A model generated the notes under the pieces. It saw only the letters and a list, made by a program, of their open reading frames with translations, was not told where the DNA came from and ran no database searches. The position numbers and the translations under genes were made by a program. Positions 1 through 9,172 of a stretch of 64,000 nucleotides of DNA are shown piece after piece. The stretch's first letter is position 1; the number at the start of each line of letters is the position of its first letter. This DNA is from Symbiodinium natans (Eukaryota > Sar > Dinophyceae > Suessiales > Symbiodiniaceae), in contig CAJNDS010001158.1 of assembly GCA_905221605.1 (NCBI GenBank), positions 313,001 to 377,000 on the forward strand, given 5' to 3'.

Positions 1-116
1 CATCGAATCGTTTTTTGCAGCCTTGGGATGGCTTGGTGGGATCTAAATGATGCGGGGAAATGGGGCGTCGTCAACTTCATGGCGGTTCTGAGTCGCCGAT
101 TAAAGTAGAGAGAGAG

Positions 117-166
117 GGTTCAGGGTTTAGGGTTTAGGGTTTAGGGTTTAGGGTTTAGGGTTTAGG

Positions 167-168
<2 letters not shown>
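117..168 (+). repeat. Interstitial telomeric tract (TTTAGGG)n
   Basis: About seven TTTAGGG units, the first being TTCAGGG. The tract runs directly into a GA microsatellite. Confidence 0.95.

Positions 169-240
<72 letters not shown>
166..240. repeat. (GA)n microsatellite
   Basis: About 75 bp of nearly pure GA dinucleotide with a few interruptions (GACA, GAAA). Open frames across it translate to Leu/Ser runs and are not credible genes. Confidence 0.95.
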
Positions 241-374
241 TCGGAGGGTTCCAACTGCTGCAGCAGGCCCCTGCCAAGGGTGGGCCAAAAGGCCGCTGAA
301 CCTTAAGCCCAAACCCACCCCTCTTCTTGACGTAATCCCTCTTCCCAAACTCCCGACCAATACACCTTCCCACC

Positions 375-426
375 CTAAACCCTAAACCCTAAACCCTATA
401 AACCCTAAACCCTAAACCCTAAACCT
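375..426 (-). repeat. Telomeric tract (CCCTAAA)n
   Basis: About seven CCCTAAA units with one TATAAACCC variant. It faces the tract at 541 across a 114-bp GC-rich segment. Confidence 0.95.
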
Positions 427-540
427 AGCTTCAAAAGCCCCTACACCAGGCCATGGTCGTCCGAGCCTCCACGCAGCCGTATGGCTTTTTCGGGCACCGC
501 TTGGCCAGGAGGTCAGAGAGAGAGCCTTCGGCGGTTTTGC

Positions 541-646
541 TTAGGGTTTAGGGTTTAGGGTTTAGGGTTTAGGGTTCAGGGTTCAGGGTTCAGGGTTCAG
601 GGTTCAGGGTTCAGGGTTCAGGGTTTAGGGTTTAGGGTTTAGGGTT
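541..646 (+). repeat. Telomeric tract with TTCAGGG block
   Basis: The order is four or so TTTAGGG units, then about seven TTCAGGG units, then three TTTAGGG units. The clustered variant points to local unit expansion, not independent point mutations. Confidence 0.95.
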
Positions 647-902
647 TTCGCTTCAGAAATGACCAGCACCAAACATGTCCATGATGTGGACGTCGAGGCG
701 TGTGTGGGATGTTATGCCTCTTGTGTGCGAGGGCTCCAGTGCATGCGCCCTCACAACTGCTGGTTCGTGTGTCAAGAAATCGAGGTTGAAGGTAGCTTAG
801 GGTGTAATTCAGACAGGTATCAGTTCTGGTTATGCAGACGTTCAAGGATACCCCGGAAACATTGGAGCCCGGAGCACGCTGCGATTTCTTGTGCAGCCCC
901 TA
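647..902. other. Unique segment between two telomeric tracts
   Basis: An 88-codon frame on the plus strand (659-925) ends inside the next telomeric tract, so its end is imposed by the repeat. No family is recognised. Confidence 0.4.
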
Positions 903-930
903 TAGCCCTAAACCCTAAACCCTAAACCCT
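903..930 (-). repeat. Telomeric tract (CCCTAAA)n
   Basis: Four CCCTAAA units, followed by a TTAAGGG-like variant. Confidence 0.9.
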
Positions 931-964
931 TAAGGGATAGATCCCTTGCACTCCGCATTGCCGT

Positions 965-987
965 GGCTAGTCGGGTGGCAAAAAAAG
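965..987 (+). repeat. GGCTAGTCGGGTGG + A-run motif
   Basis: The string GGCTAGTCGGGTGGC followed by seven A recurs at 11524 with one base changed, where the A-run joins a telomeric tract. Shorter relatives (GGTGSC plus A-run) occur at 29990 and 39037. It may be the 3' end of a short retroposon. Confidence 0.5.
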
Positions 988-1081
988 ATCCCTTAAAAAA
1001 ACGCAGGGCAACAGCCAGCGCCGTGCACTTCACCTTGCCCAGCTCTGCCAGCGAGGCTTCGGGTGGAGCTTGAGAGTCTGA

Positions 1082-1147
1082 GGTTTAGGGTTTAGGGTTT
1101 AGGGGGTTTAGGGTTTAGGGTTCAGGGTTTAGGGTTTAGGGTTTAGG
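1082..1147 (+). repeat. Telomeric tract (TTTAGGG)n
   Basis: About nine units with one GGGG expansion and one TTCAGGG. Confidence 0.95.
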
Positions 1148-1301
1148 CTTCGTGGCTTTCATTCTTCCGGCCATGGTCTGTTTCAGTGTGAACCTGTATC
1201 TTCTTGCACATCCTCATCGTTGGGAAGCCGAAGCCTTGGAACCAGGCGTATCCCTCTTGCCACCAAAGACCGAACAACAAACGAGAAGATAACAACACAC
1301 C

Positions 1302-1371
1302 CTGAACCCTAAACCCGAAACCCCAAACCCCAAACCCTAAACCCTAAACCCCAAACCCTAAACCCTAAACC
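1302..1371 (-). repeat. Telomeric tract (CCCTAAA)n, variant-rich
   Basis: About ten units mixing CCCTAAA, CCCCAAA and CCCGAAA. Confidence 0.95.
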
Positions 1372-2191
1372 CATCGAAGCGAAAAGGAGTGAAGGGTTGT
1401 TAAAAAAAAAACCATCGAAGCCGTGCATGGACATCAAACGAGCTTCGGGCAACTTGAGCTGAAGGCGCTGGGCGGAGCACCTTTCCTTGCTGTGGTGGCT
1501 TGGCCGCAGTGCATCTTCTAGGATGCCCAGTAGTGCCTTTATTCCCTTTTGGGGGGTTTAAGTTCCCTAATAAACCCCTTTAAGCAAAAAGGGCACCCTT
1601 TTTAATCCCAGGTTACTGGGCAACCCAGTCTTTGGTGCGCTGGAATTTCGGGCTGTGCGTCGTGACTGACAGACCTCAACCCCAAACCGGGCTGAGAGGT
1701 AATAGCGTCGAGGACTTCACTGAAGTTTGGAGAGAGTGTCACGGCGGGCCGAATGTGGCTTCCCACAATGACTGATTGACAGTGTTCCTCTCCTGGTGTG
1801 TCGGAGCGTCAGCGATGAAACCAAAATGTTCAGAGTTGAGGGGATCGTGGCTTGTGCGTGTTTTCAGTGGACCAGGAGTTGTCACTGATGCAAGATTTTT
1901 TTGCTGCATTCGATTGTCAACCGTCAACCCCTTGATGAGCACGAGCCAGAGGTCAGTTACACATATATCAAAATCAGAACAAGAATGAGATAAAGACACA
2001 AATAAAAAATCCTCAATAAATAATCGTAATATCAAATAATAGCACTAGTACAGCAACAAAAGTCAGTTGCTTCACTTTTTTGTTGAGGTGCCTCTCGGGC
2101 TGGAGCGCTCAATTACGGACGGCGTGGAGATTGAGCCTGCTGCTTAGGGGCCTGCTAATGGAAAGTAATGGCGGGAGCCGAAATAATTAGA
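1372..2191. other. Unique segment, no gene recognised
   Basis: It contains a probable small inverted-repeat element at about 1530-1625, with GCCCAGTA at the left end facing TTACTGGGC at the right. Overlapping open frames of 70 and 98 codons on opposite strands at 1739-2035 have no recognisable features. Confidence 0.35.
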
Positions 2192-2250
2192 ATAGGGTTT
2201 AGGGTTTAGGGTTTCGGGTTTAGGGTTTAGGGTTTGGGGGGGGGGGGGGC
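2192..2250 (+). repeat. Telomeric tract ending in G-run
   Basis: Five TTTAGGG-like units including TTTCGGG, then an uninterrupted run of about 14 G. Confidence 0.9.
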
Positions 2251-2427
2251 TATAGTATAGTTAGAAAGGGGCCGTAAGGGATTTTATTAATTTTTTCGAC
2301 CCCTCTAGTATGCAAGAAAGCGACCACTTTTGACTTCGTATTCCTGGGAGAAATCGATCTTAGGGGCTGGCTGCAGGTGCAGGCTGGCAACGTGCAATCT
2401 CCATACTCCCTTCCCCCTAATTTCAAA

Positions 2428-2490
2428 GGCACCCCCCCCTCCCTTGTATAAAACCCCCAAAGGGTTTTAGAAGGAGGGGGGGGTTCTTAT
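2428..2490. repeat. C-run/G-run inverted repeat
   Basis: A C-run then CTCCC is mirrored 30 bp later by GGAGG and a G-run around an ACCCCCAAAGGGTTTT core. It can fold into a hairpin and may be a small inverted-repeat element. Confidence 0.5.
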
Positions 2491-2512
2491 CGTTTGTCCG
2501 AAAAACCAGCAG

Positions 2513-2560
2513 TGTTTAGGGTTTAGGTATCCCTAAACCCTAAACCCTGAACCCTAAGCC
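2513..2560. repeat. Head-to-head telomeric junction
   Basis: Two TTTAGG units on the plus strand are followed within 10 bp by about three CCCTAAA-type units. Confidence 0.8.
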
Positions 2561-2792
2561 TTCGGCCCAAAAGGTTCAGGTTTGGGAAAGGTTCAAGTTT
2601 CTCTCTGTAGAGGTTTTAATGGGGACAGGCACGGGATCGGGATTTTGGGCCAGGGGTGTGTTAAATCAGGGGTGTATGTATTTGAGGGGGAAGGGATCAG
2701 CCTTCACCGCCAGGCCTCGTTGAGGTTTGGGCGGCCTTATTAAAATATCAAATATGCGCATATGCGAGTTAATCATTTGTTGACATGTTAAT

Positions 2793-2885
2793 ACCAGGAT
2801 GGGCTATTAGGCCTTATAATCCCCATAACCAACCCTATCAAGGGCCTGTTTAAGGGATTATAATGTATAGTAGCCCATCCTGGTA
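2793..2885. mobile_element. Inverted-repeat element, family IR-D
   Basis: It begins TACCAGGATGGGCTATTAGG and ends with the near-complement TAGCCCATCCTGGTA. The arms share GGCCTTATAATCCC facing GGGATTATAATG. Related copies are at 45231, 45437 and 60623. About 93 bp with no coding capacity, so it is a MITE- or introner-like element. Confidence 0.85.
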
Positions 2886-3002
2886 AAGGAAAGCCCATCA
2901 ACAGCGTCACGGCGTGGTGTTACATTGAGGCCTCCCCATGGAATCTAAGCTAGCTGGAAGCTTGAGCAGCAGCAGCAGACTTCGACTCTAGGGTGCGGCT
3001 CC

Positions 3003-3026
3003 AGGGTTTAGGGTTTAGGGTTTAGG
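3003..3026 (+). repeat. Telomeric tract (TTTAGGG)n
   Basis: Three units, opposed by about three CCCTAAA-type units at 3176-3212. Confidence 0.85.
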
Positions 3027-3344
3027 CTGGGGAAGTTTTTGGGTGGGGGCGGGGGTTGGGGTGGTGTTTGAGGGTCTTTGCCGCACGCAGTGAAGACACA
3101 GAGTCTTGATAAGTGTAGTGTGGGTTCGTGGGTGTCATTGCCTTTCCGATTGAAGTATGCGCACGAAACCTATCTAAACCCTAAACCCTATAAAACCCTG
3201 AACCCTAAACCTGTCAATTAAGTAACAAATCAGGTCCCGAGCCCTCCTGGAGCCTGCCTCCCGGGGCTTCGCCGTGGCACTGATACGCGCCCCGGGGCGG
3301 CGCGCTCCAGGCACATGGCTGACTTTCTGTGGTGTGGTGGGTGT

Positions 3345-3455
3345 CCTTGAGGACCGAATGAACCCTAAAAGGGTTTATGGTCGATAAGACATAATTGGAA
3401 TTGTCAGAGTATAGGTTGTATGACCCCAATTTTAGGGGTTCATCTGATCTTCAGG
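3345..3455. mobile_element. Inverted-repeat element, family IR-A (diverged)
   Basis: It carries the family core GAACCCTAAAAGGGTTTATG at the left and GACCCCAATTTTAGGGGTTC at the right. The outermost ends (GAGGACCGAA and ATCTGATCTTC) match less well than in other copies. A 123-codon frame follows it (to 3766) with no recognisable family. Confidence 0.75.
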
Positions 3456-4056
3456 GGTGCAGAGGTACTGGAGATGGCAACGCCAAAGAGTGTTCAGTGT
3501 TTAGGTTGCACGGCGTTGGCTTGCAAGGCTCGCCAGCCGAATTGCTCTTTCCTCTGCTGTATGTCGATCATAGTTTCCTGAGTTGTCACGTGTCGTGTCA
3601 TCCTTGTCAGTCCGAGCGCTTTCTTCTTTCCGTGTACGCATGTTGCAAGGTGCATAGGCAGCCGAGGAAGAGTGTGCCGGTGTTGGTTTGTTTGGGCTTG
3701 TGGTTGCTCGGAGCATGCTCGACAGTGTCGAGGTTCGCCCTCGTCTTTGTCACTCTTGACTTCTAGTTTATGATGTTCACCCTTTTCCTGACCCTTGTAC
3801 TAAGGGGAACATCCCAACTCATAGCTCTTTGCCAACCATGTGTCAGCAGAACTGCACGTGTCGATCTTCGGAGCGGACGGTGTCCGCAAGGAGTGTTGAC
3901 CAAGTTTGCTTCAAGAGCACTAGAAGAGTTGCCAGCTCGTGGAAGTACTCAACTCCTCTTTTCCGGAGGCGCTATAGACAATACCCAGCAACCTACACAC
4001 ACACACACACACTGAAACCTCATTTTCCATCCCAAGACCCCAAAAGACGCTCCGGC
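3456..4056. other. Unique segment, no gene recognised
   Basis: Open frames of 60-120 codons overlap on both strands without a clear winner. A short (CA)n run lies at about 4001-4014. Confidence 0.35.
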
Positions 4057-4167
4057 ATGTGGGGGTTTACGAAAATCGCGGACCCTTAAAATAGGCCCCA
4101 AAGTAGTAGGATGCCCTTGTAATGAGGACCCCAATAAGGCACCCCTAATTCGGAAACCCCATGTGGT
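4057..4167. mobile_element. Inverted-repeat element, family IR-E
   Basis: Ends are CATGTGGGGGTTTACGAAAA and CGGAAACCCCATGTGG. A second member is at 10908-11032, sharing GGGGTTTACGAAAAT, CCAAGTAGTA and GACCCCAATA. There is no open frame. Confidence 0.75.
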
Positions 4168-4170
4168 TTA

Positions 4171-4195
4171 GGGTTTAGAGTTTAGGGTTTAGGGT
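4171..4195 (+). repeat. Telomeric tract (TTTAGGG)n
   Basis: Three to four units with one TTTAGAG variant. Confidence 0.85.
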
Positions 4196-4470
4196 AACTC
4201 TAAACCCCTCGACCCTTCTTGGCGAGGTGCTTCGGGCCTTTGGGTGCTGCAGCTTTGTGCCTCTGAAGACGGGCTGAGGCTGGCTTGGGGTGGAGGGGTG
4301 CGGAGTCTGTGGGTCGTTTTTGGTCGTGAGGGTGTTGAAAAGATTTATTTTCGAAGTACCCTGAGACAGGCAGATGGGCAGGTTAGATTTTGTTGAAGCT
4401 GCTACATGCCAGCGACCTGGCAAACACCAAAAGGCCAAACCCTTAACAGCCCTAAATGCCTGCACTTAAA

Positions 4471-4530
4471 GCCCTAAACCCTAAACCCTAAACCCTAAAC
4501 CCTAAACCCTAAACCCTAAACCCTAAACCC
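4471..4530 (-). repeat. Telomeric tract (CCCTAAA)n
   Basis: Eight perfect units. Together with the tract at 4634 it caps a 103-bp GC-rich segment. Confidence 0.95.
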
Positions 4531-4633
4531 GCTATGGAGGGCCTTGAGCATGGTGGGCCCACCGCTGTCCTTCAGTGTGCACACGCGGATGCCAAGCCCC
4601 CCGAGCTGCTTGATCTGCCTGTTTGACCGGGTG

Positions 4634-4680
4634 TAGGGTTTAGGGTTTAGGGTTTAGGGTTTAGGGTTTAGGGTTTAGGG
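4634..4680 (+). repeat. Telomeric tract (TTTAGGG)n
   Basis: Six to seven perfect units. Confidence 0.95.
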
Positions 4681-4879
4681 ATCAAAGGGTCCGGGGTATT
4701 TTCAGGCTCAGGATACCAGATCTTTTTTTTGGTGGGATTGAGAGACGGTCTGGGGCGCAATATGTAGATGCATTGAGTTTTTTAGGGGCTGACGAGTTGA
4801 CGAGTGCAGAATCAGAGAGGCCTAAGCCGCCCTTCTGCTGGACGAACCGGCCGGAAACACGACACCCATATGAGCGAGC

Positions 4880-4945
4880 GTTTAGGGTTTAGGGTTTAGG
4901 GTTTAGGGTTTAGGGTTTAGGGTTTAGGGTTTAGGGTTTAGGGTC
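4880..4945 (+). repeat. Telomeric tract (TTTAGGG)n
   Basis: Nine perfect units. It has the same orientation as the preceding tract, a rare break in the alternation. Confidence 0.95.
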
Positions 4946-6443
4946 GTGTCAGAGGTCGCTTGGGGAACGAACAAGGCGACAACCCTCGACACTCAGCTGA
5001 GGTGCTCCATACCTGACTGCGGCTGGACTATCCGAACCCGGCTGTGCCCCGGAGTAAATTTCTGCCTACGATGCTTTGTGACCACATGAAGAACCCGGAG
5101 CTTTAGAATGTTGCCTCTTGGGTTGGTGTCTTGGTATTCGATGAAAGCAGAAGCTGAGCTTCGGGGCAAGTTTGAAGTCGGTGACCCTTTGGCGCGGAGG
5201 TTTCATTATTGTCAACTGGCATGAGCCACTGGACTCGGGCGGATCGCCAATCCTTGCCCATGCAGCTTGACTGAAGCACGTGCCGGGTTCTACTGCTTGC
5301 TTCTACTGCTGCTGCTGCTGCTTCCTTTCCACGCACTTCAGCCTACAAGCTCCCACTTGCCCCGAAACCTCGAAACCTCCTACGACTTGCACTTGGGGTT
5401 TAGGGTTTAGGGTCCCCCCGCCCCAGGATCTGAAGCTGTGGGAGCACTCGCAGTATCTGCAAGGAGCGGAGCCATTGGCGGCCGCTTAGCTGGAGTGTTC
5501 GGTCGGAAGTTTAACCCGAGACCTCAACACTGCTTTAAGGTCCAAGTTGAAGGGTCTCAGAACACCAGGCCCCACTCCTGCACTCACAGCCCCTTGGAGT
5601 GTTTTAACTCCCGGAATCATACGTTGCTAGCAAGTTCGTGTCGACATGAACGAGAATCTCTCTTTCATGTATGGACAGATGGGAAGGAAGAGCGTCAGCA
5701 CATGTCCGGTTCCCAAACCAAGGTCTTCAGCGGCGACGAAGTCTTCCCAGAGTACCACCTCGAAGGAGTGTCGTTGGGGACAGCTTCTCGGTGGCTATTG
5801 TTGCGCACATTGCACATCAAGGCTCTCAAAGAACTTCTCCACGATGTTGCAACACATACATCGTGGACCATAGAACTCGGCTTCCTGCTGTCGTGGCTCC
5901 ATGCTTGCCATGTCACCCGCCACGCACGTCCAAGGACTATGTCCTGCAGGTGCGATGTCACACTGAGGCCGACTCCCCGAACCAGATGTATACGTGCATT
6001 CATGGGGATGGATTTCCTTCTTGCAATGCGTAGAGTTGTGGGCAGGCTGGGGATGGTCCGTGTGGCTTGTCGACGGCATATGCTGAGCATTCTCAACTTG
6101 TGCAGTGTTAGGATGTCGGTGCCATGAGCTTGTACTATCAGGGAACATGACCTTCAAGAAGAGGCTCCATTCAACGCCAGTCATTCAACACCCTGCTTCC
6201 ACTCTTATACGTCCCTCGCCAGCATCCGCGACCGCGAGGCTGGCCCGTCAGAGTGGAGCACTGTGTCCGAGCCGCTGCGAACGCCTGAGCCCAGGCGAAG
6301 TATGCCTAGGGAGGGTGTGCTCTGTCGGCCCGAGTATCGTGACTCCGGGTGCGCTCATAAGTCATGAGGGCTGCCGTGCGCATGGCATAGGAATACAGGC
6401 GGCGCCATAAGATCGGTCAAGTGCCTCCAGAAGTCCGTGTTCG
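4946..6443. other. Longest unique island of the left region, coding status unclear
   Basis: Two TTTAGGG units interrupt it at about 5397. Open frames overlap on both strands at 5438-6184: 229 codons on plus, and 133 and 129 codons on minus. The long plus frame contains a Cys/His-rich middle but no motif I can name, so coding is possible but the strand is not decidable by eye. Confidence 0.35.
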
Positions 6444-6476
6444 CCCTAAACCCTAAACCCTAAACCCTAAACCCTC
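6444..6476 (-). repeat. Telomeric tract (CCCTAAA)n
   Basis: Four to five units. With the tract at 6558 it caps an 81-bp segment. Confidence 0.9.
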
Positions 6477-6557
6477 TTAACTGGTACTGGCAGTGCTGAA
6501 CTGGACACAGTACCAACCAGAAGCCCCTCGACTCAGAGGGCCTGAGCCCCAAACCTT

Positions 6558-6600
6558 TGGGTTTAGGGTTTAGGGTTTAGGGTTTAGGGTTTAGGGTTTA
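6558..6600 (+). repeat. Telomeric tract (TTTAGGG)n
   Basis: Six units. Confidence 0.9.
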
Positions 6601-6770
6601 GCCTAACAACCCCCCCACAGCAAGAGATGTCCTGAAGACCTGGCTTTGCCAGGCCAAAGGACCTCGGCCCGCCAGAAGCCGTGGCACTCCCGGCATGTGT
6701 CTGCGTGTTTTCTGTTTATGTTTTTTGAGTTGAAGGGGGGGGAGGGGTGGAATCTAGAATCTTCAAAGGT

Positions 6771-6855
6771 CCTAAACCCTCAACCCTAAACCCTACACCC
6801 TCAACCCTAAACCCTGAATCCCAAAACCCTAAACCCTAGCCCTAAACCCCAAATC
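6771..6855 (-). repeat. Degenerate telomeric tract
   Basis: About eleven CCCTAAA-like units mixed with CCCTCAA, CCCTACA and CCCGAAT-type variants. Confidence 0.85.
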
Positions 6856-6863
6856 CGCAGGAA

Positions 6864-6962
6864 CACCCACACCCACACCCACACCCACACCCACACCCAC
6901 ACCCACACCCACACCCACACCCACACCCACACCCACACCCACACCCACACCCACACCCACAC
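6864..6962. repeat. (CCCACA)n hexanucleotide repeat
   Basis: About 16 near-perfect units. They translate to Gly-Val or Cys-Gly dipeptide runs on the minus strand, which I regard as repeat artefacts. Confidence 0.97.
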
Positions 6963-7039
6963 CTGCACACACGTGCACATTCACATGCGTATTCACATGC
7001 ACGTGCACGCGCACATGCACGCACGCAGAGGAGCGCACA

Positions 7040-7092
7040 CATAGAGGCAGAGGCAGAGGCAGAGGCAGAGGCAGAGGCAGAGGCAGAGGCAG
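7040..7092. repeat. (GAGGCA)n hexanucleotide repeat
   Basis: About eight to nine perfect units, 80 bp beyond the (CCCACA)n tract, with a purine/pyrimidine-alternating CACGTGCA-type stretch between. Confidence 0.97.
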
Positions 7093-7274
7093 ATACCAAC
7101 ACACCAACACCATGCGCATTGTTCGCCCCAACCACATGGGCTCATGATCATGGTTAAAGAGGATGCTGGGGTGTTGCGGTACACTGGGTGTCGATGGTCT
7201 GCGAGAAGGGAGGAGTGCTCACGAGCTGGGGGCTCGACTTGTGAACGGTACCAGTGCAATGAGGGATATATAGG

Positions 7275-7296
7275 GGTTTAGGGTTTAGGGTTTAGG
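7275..7296 (+). repeat. Telomeric tract (TTTAGGG)n
   Basis: Three units. A degenerate opposed tract lies at about 7408-7470. Confidence 0.85.
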
Positions 7297-7633
7297 ACTC
7301 TGCAAATGTCTGGCTTTCCACTACTGTGGCATCTGCCATTGTCACCTCCTCTGGTACGTTTTGGCACCTGCATCCCGGAACCCGGAGCTTAAAGCACGAT
7401 AAAGCCCCTGAACCCCAAACCCTTAACCCTAAAGTTAAAGCCAAAACCCTAAACCGTAAACCCTACCCCCGAAATCCTAAATTTCTACCTCTGCAAAACT
7501 TCGGGGCACCCTTGCAACCACTGGTGTACAGGAAGCAGGCCTGGACTTCGCGACGCTCCGGTGGCCCTCCGCCATCGATGTCGAGTGCTGCTCGGTGCTT
7601 TTTGGGAGGATTCGAGGGGTTTCGGGTTTCGGG

Positions 7634-7656
7634 TCTAGGGTTTAGGGTTTAGGGTT
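7634..7656 (+). repeat. Telomeric tract (TTTAGGG)n
   Basis: Three units preceded by TTTCGGG and TCTAGGG variants. Confidence 0.85.
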
Positions 7657-8069
7657 GAGAAGGTGCTGGGGGTTATCTGAAGGGTAGCGGAGGGCGCCAG
7701 GGGTTGCCTCTGAAAGATTTGAGAGGACACGTTGCCAACCGTAACCCCGTCTTGGCGGCTGTTGCTGCTGCTGTTCTGCTGTTCTTGTTGCTGCTGTTCT
7801 TTTTGCTGCCGTTCCTGTTGCTGCAGTTCCTGTTGCTGCTGTTCTTGTTCTTGTTCTTGTTCTTGTTGCTGCTGTGCTTGTTCTTGTTTGTCCTTGTTGG
7901 TGTTGGCGGTGTGTGTTTTGGTGTTGTCGTTGATGTTGTCGTTGGTGGTGGGGGTGTCGTCCTCGTCGTCGTCGTCCTCGTCGTCGTCGTCGATCTCGTA
8001 TACACAATGGTGCACCCTAACCCCTAAACACCCGAAGCACACTAGTGCACCCCTTGGTGCCGCTCGCAA
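7635..8069 (-). CDS. Low-complexity Asp-rich/Gln-rich open frame
   Basis: This is a 144-codon frame on the minus strand. From the N-terminus it has a short ordinary region, an Asp/Glu cluster at about residues 27-38, an Asn/Thr-rich linker, and a Gln/Glu block at about residues 61-98. It ends in a telomeric tract, so its stop is supplied by the repeat. The DNA is a run of imperfect GTT/CTG/GTC triplets, open on both strands. It could be a disordered domain of a real protein or only a triplet microsatellite. Confidence 0.25.
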   Translation of the reverse strand: MRAAPRGALVCFGCLGVRVHHCVYEIDDDDEDDDDEDDTPTTNDNINDNTKTHTANTNKDKQEQAQQQQEQEQEQEQQQQELQQQERQQKEQQQQEQQNSSSNSRQDGVTVGNVSSQIFQRQPLAPSATLQITPSTFSTLNPKP

Positions 8070-8156
8070 AACTTCAGAAGATTCAGTTGCAAGAGAGAGA
8101 GAGAGAGAGAGAATCTGCCTTTTTTTTCGCCTCTTTTGGCGTTTTCTTGTGATACC

Positions 8157-8257
8157 TTGGCAGGTTCCCTCTTAGACTACGAGTCCTTAATAGTGAGTAT
8201 ATTAGAGGGTACTAGAATCCCTATTAAGGACCGCTAGTATAACGCGGAACATGCCAA
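8157..8257. mobile_element. Inverted-repeat element, IR-B relative, with 8-bp duplication
   Basis: It starts TTGGCAGGTTCCC and ends GGAACATGCCAA, and the interior has GTCCTTAATAG facing CTATTAAGGAC. The octamer GTGATACC occurs immediately outside both ends (8149-8156 and 8258-8265), as expected for a target-site duplication. Confidence 0.8.
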
Positions 8258-8474
8258 GTGATACCAGCAAAGAAGCCAAACGTGAAAGTGCAGCTTTTTG
8301 CAAGTTATGGTCCTCTTCAGAGATGCTCTTGTGTTGTAGTACCTCTCGTTGCTACGTCGCTACTCTGAACGTATACTGCTTGAACCTGAGGCTATGAGAT
8401 TCTTGCACCTTGGCGGAAGATGATCCGTGCAGCCCCAGGAATGAAGTGATGAAGGGATGAGGGGGGAGGGGGAA

Positions 8475-8512
8475 CCTTAAACCCTAAAGCCTAAACCCTA
8501 AACCCTAAACCC
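8475..8512 (-). repeat. Telomeric tract (CCCTAAA)n
   Basis: Five units, the second as CCTAAAG. Confidence 0.9.
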
Positions 8513-8527
8513 TGACATTGATTCTCA

Positions 8528-8571
8528 GGATGTGCAGGGCTCGGCGATTCTCTGGATGTGCAGGGCTCGGT
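8528..8571 (+). repeat. Short tandem duplication
   Basis: GGATGTGCAGGGCTCGG occurs twice, 26 bp apart, inside a 160-bp segment capped by telomeric tracts. Confidence 0.8.
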
Positions 8572-8671
8572 TGCATGGTTTGGGCTGTACTGAAGCTGAG
8601 GTGGAGCCGCAAAGCAGCAGTGAGCCCAGCAACTCGGCAGGGAGAGTTGGAGGGGTAAGAGTGCAGGTGCT

Positions 8672-8703
8672 ATAGGGTTTAGGGTTTAGGGTTTAGGGTT
8701 TCG
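8672..8703 (+). repeat. Telomeric tract (TTTAGGG)n
   Basis: Four units ending in TTTCGGG. Confidence 0.9.
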
Positions 8704-9172
8704 GGCACTTTAGGCAAAAAGAAGGGGCACTTTAGGCCCGCTGCTGAGAGGCGTGCTGTTAACTTACGTGCGGGAAAGAAATGTCCTACAAATGGTTGAT
8801 GCACGGAGTGGCTTGTGAACAGAGACAGAACCAGAGTGCTATTGCCCAGGGCACTGAACGAAAAGTAAGTCCATCTGCAAAGATGTCAAGATCCCCAGGC
8901 CGTGCCTTCATTCAATTGTGGAGCTTTGCTTGTCTGGTTGTGGCTTCGAGGGCTTTAGGGGTACAAGCAGACAGGCTCTGGAGCACCGTGTAGTTTTCTA
9001 AAGCCAATCTCGAGTATGGCGTAAACCCCGCAAAGCGGACTGCAGTCCAGCTTAGCCGGAGTCGGGGGCAAAACAACTTTGCGCTGCTGCCCCACCACCC
9101 CGGCTCCCACTCCTTCCTGGGTTCCTGTATTTGATGTCTCGTCACCTGGCTCGCTCCTAAAATGGGTTCGGC

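Noticed and set aside
6829-7137. Gly-Val, Ser-Ala and Cys-Gly dipeptide ORFs
   Set aside because: They are direct translations of the (CCCACA)n and (GAGGCA)n microsatellites.
7990-8010. Sequence resembling a transposase sequencing adapter (GTGTATACGAGATCG)
   Set aside because: It differs from the adapter at several positions and continues into the local triplet repeat, so contamination is not supported.
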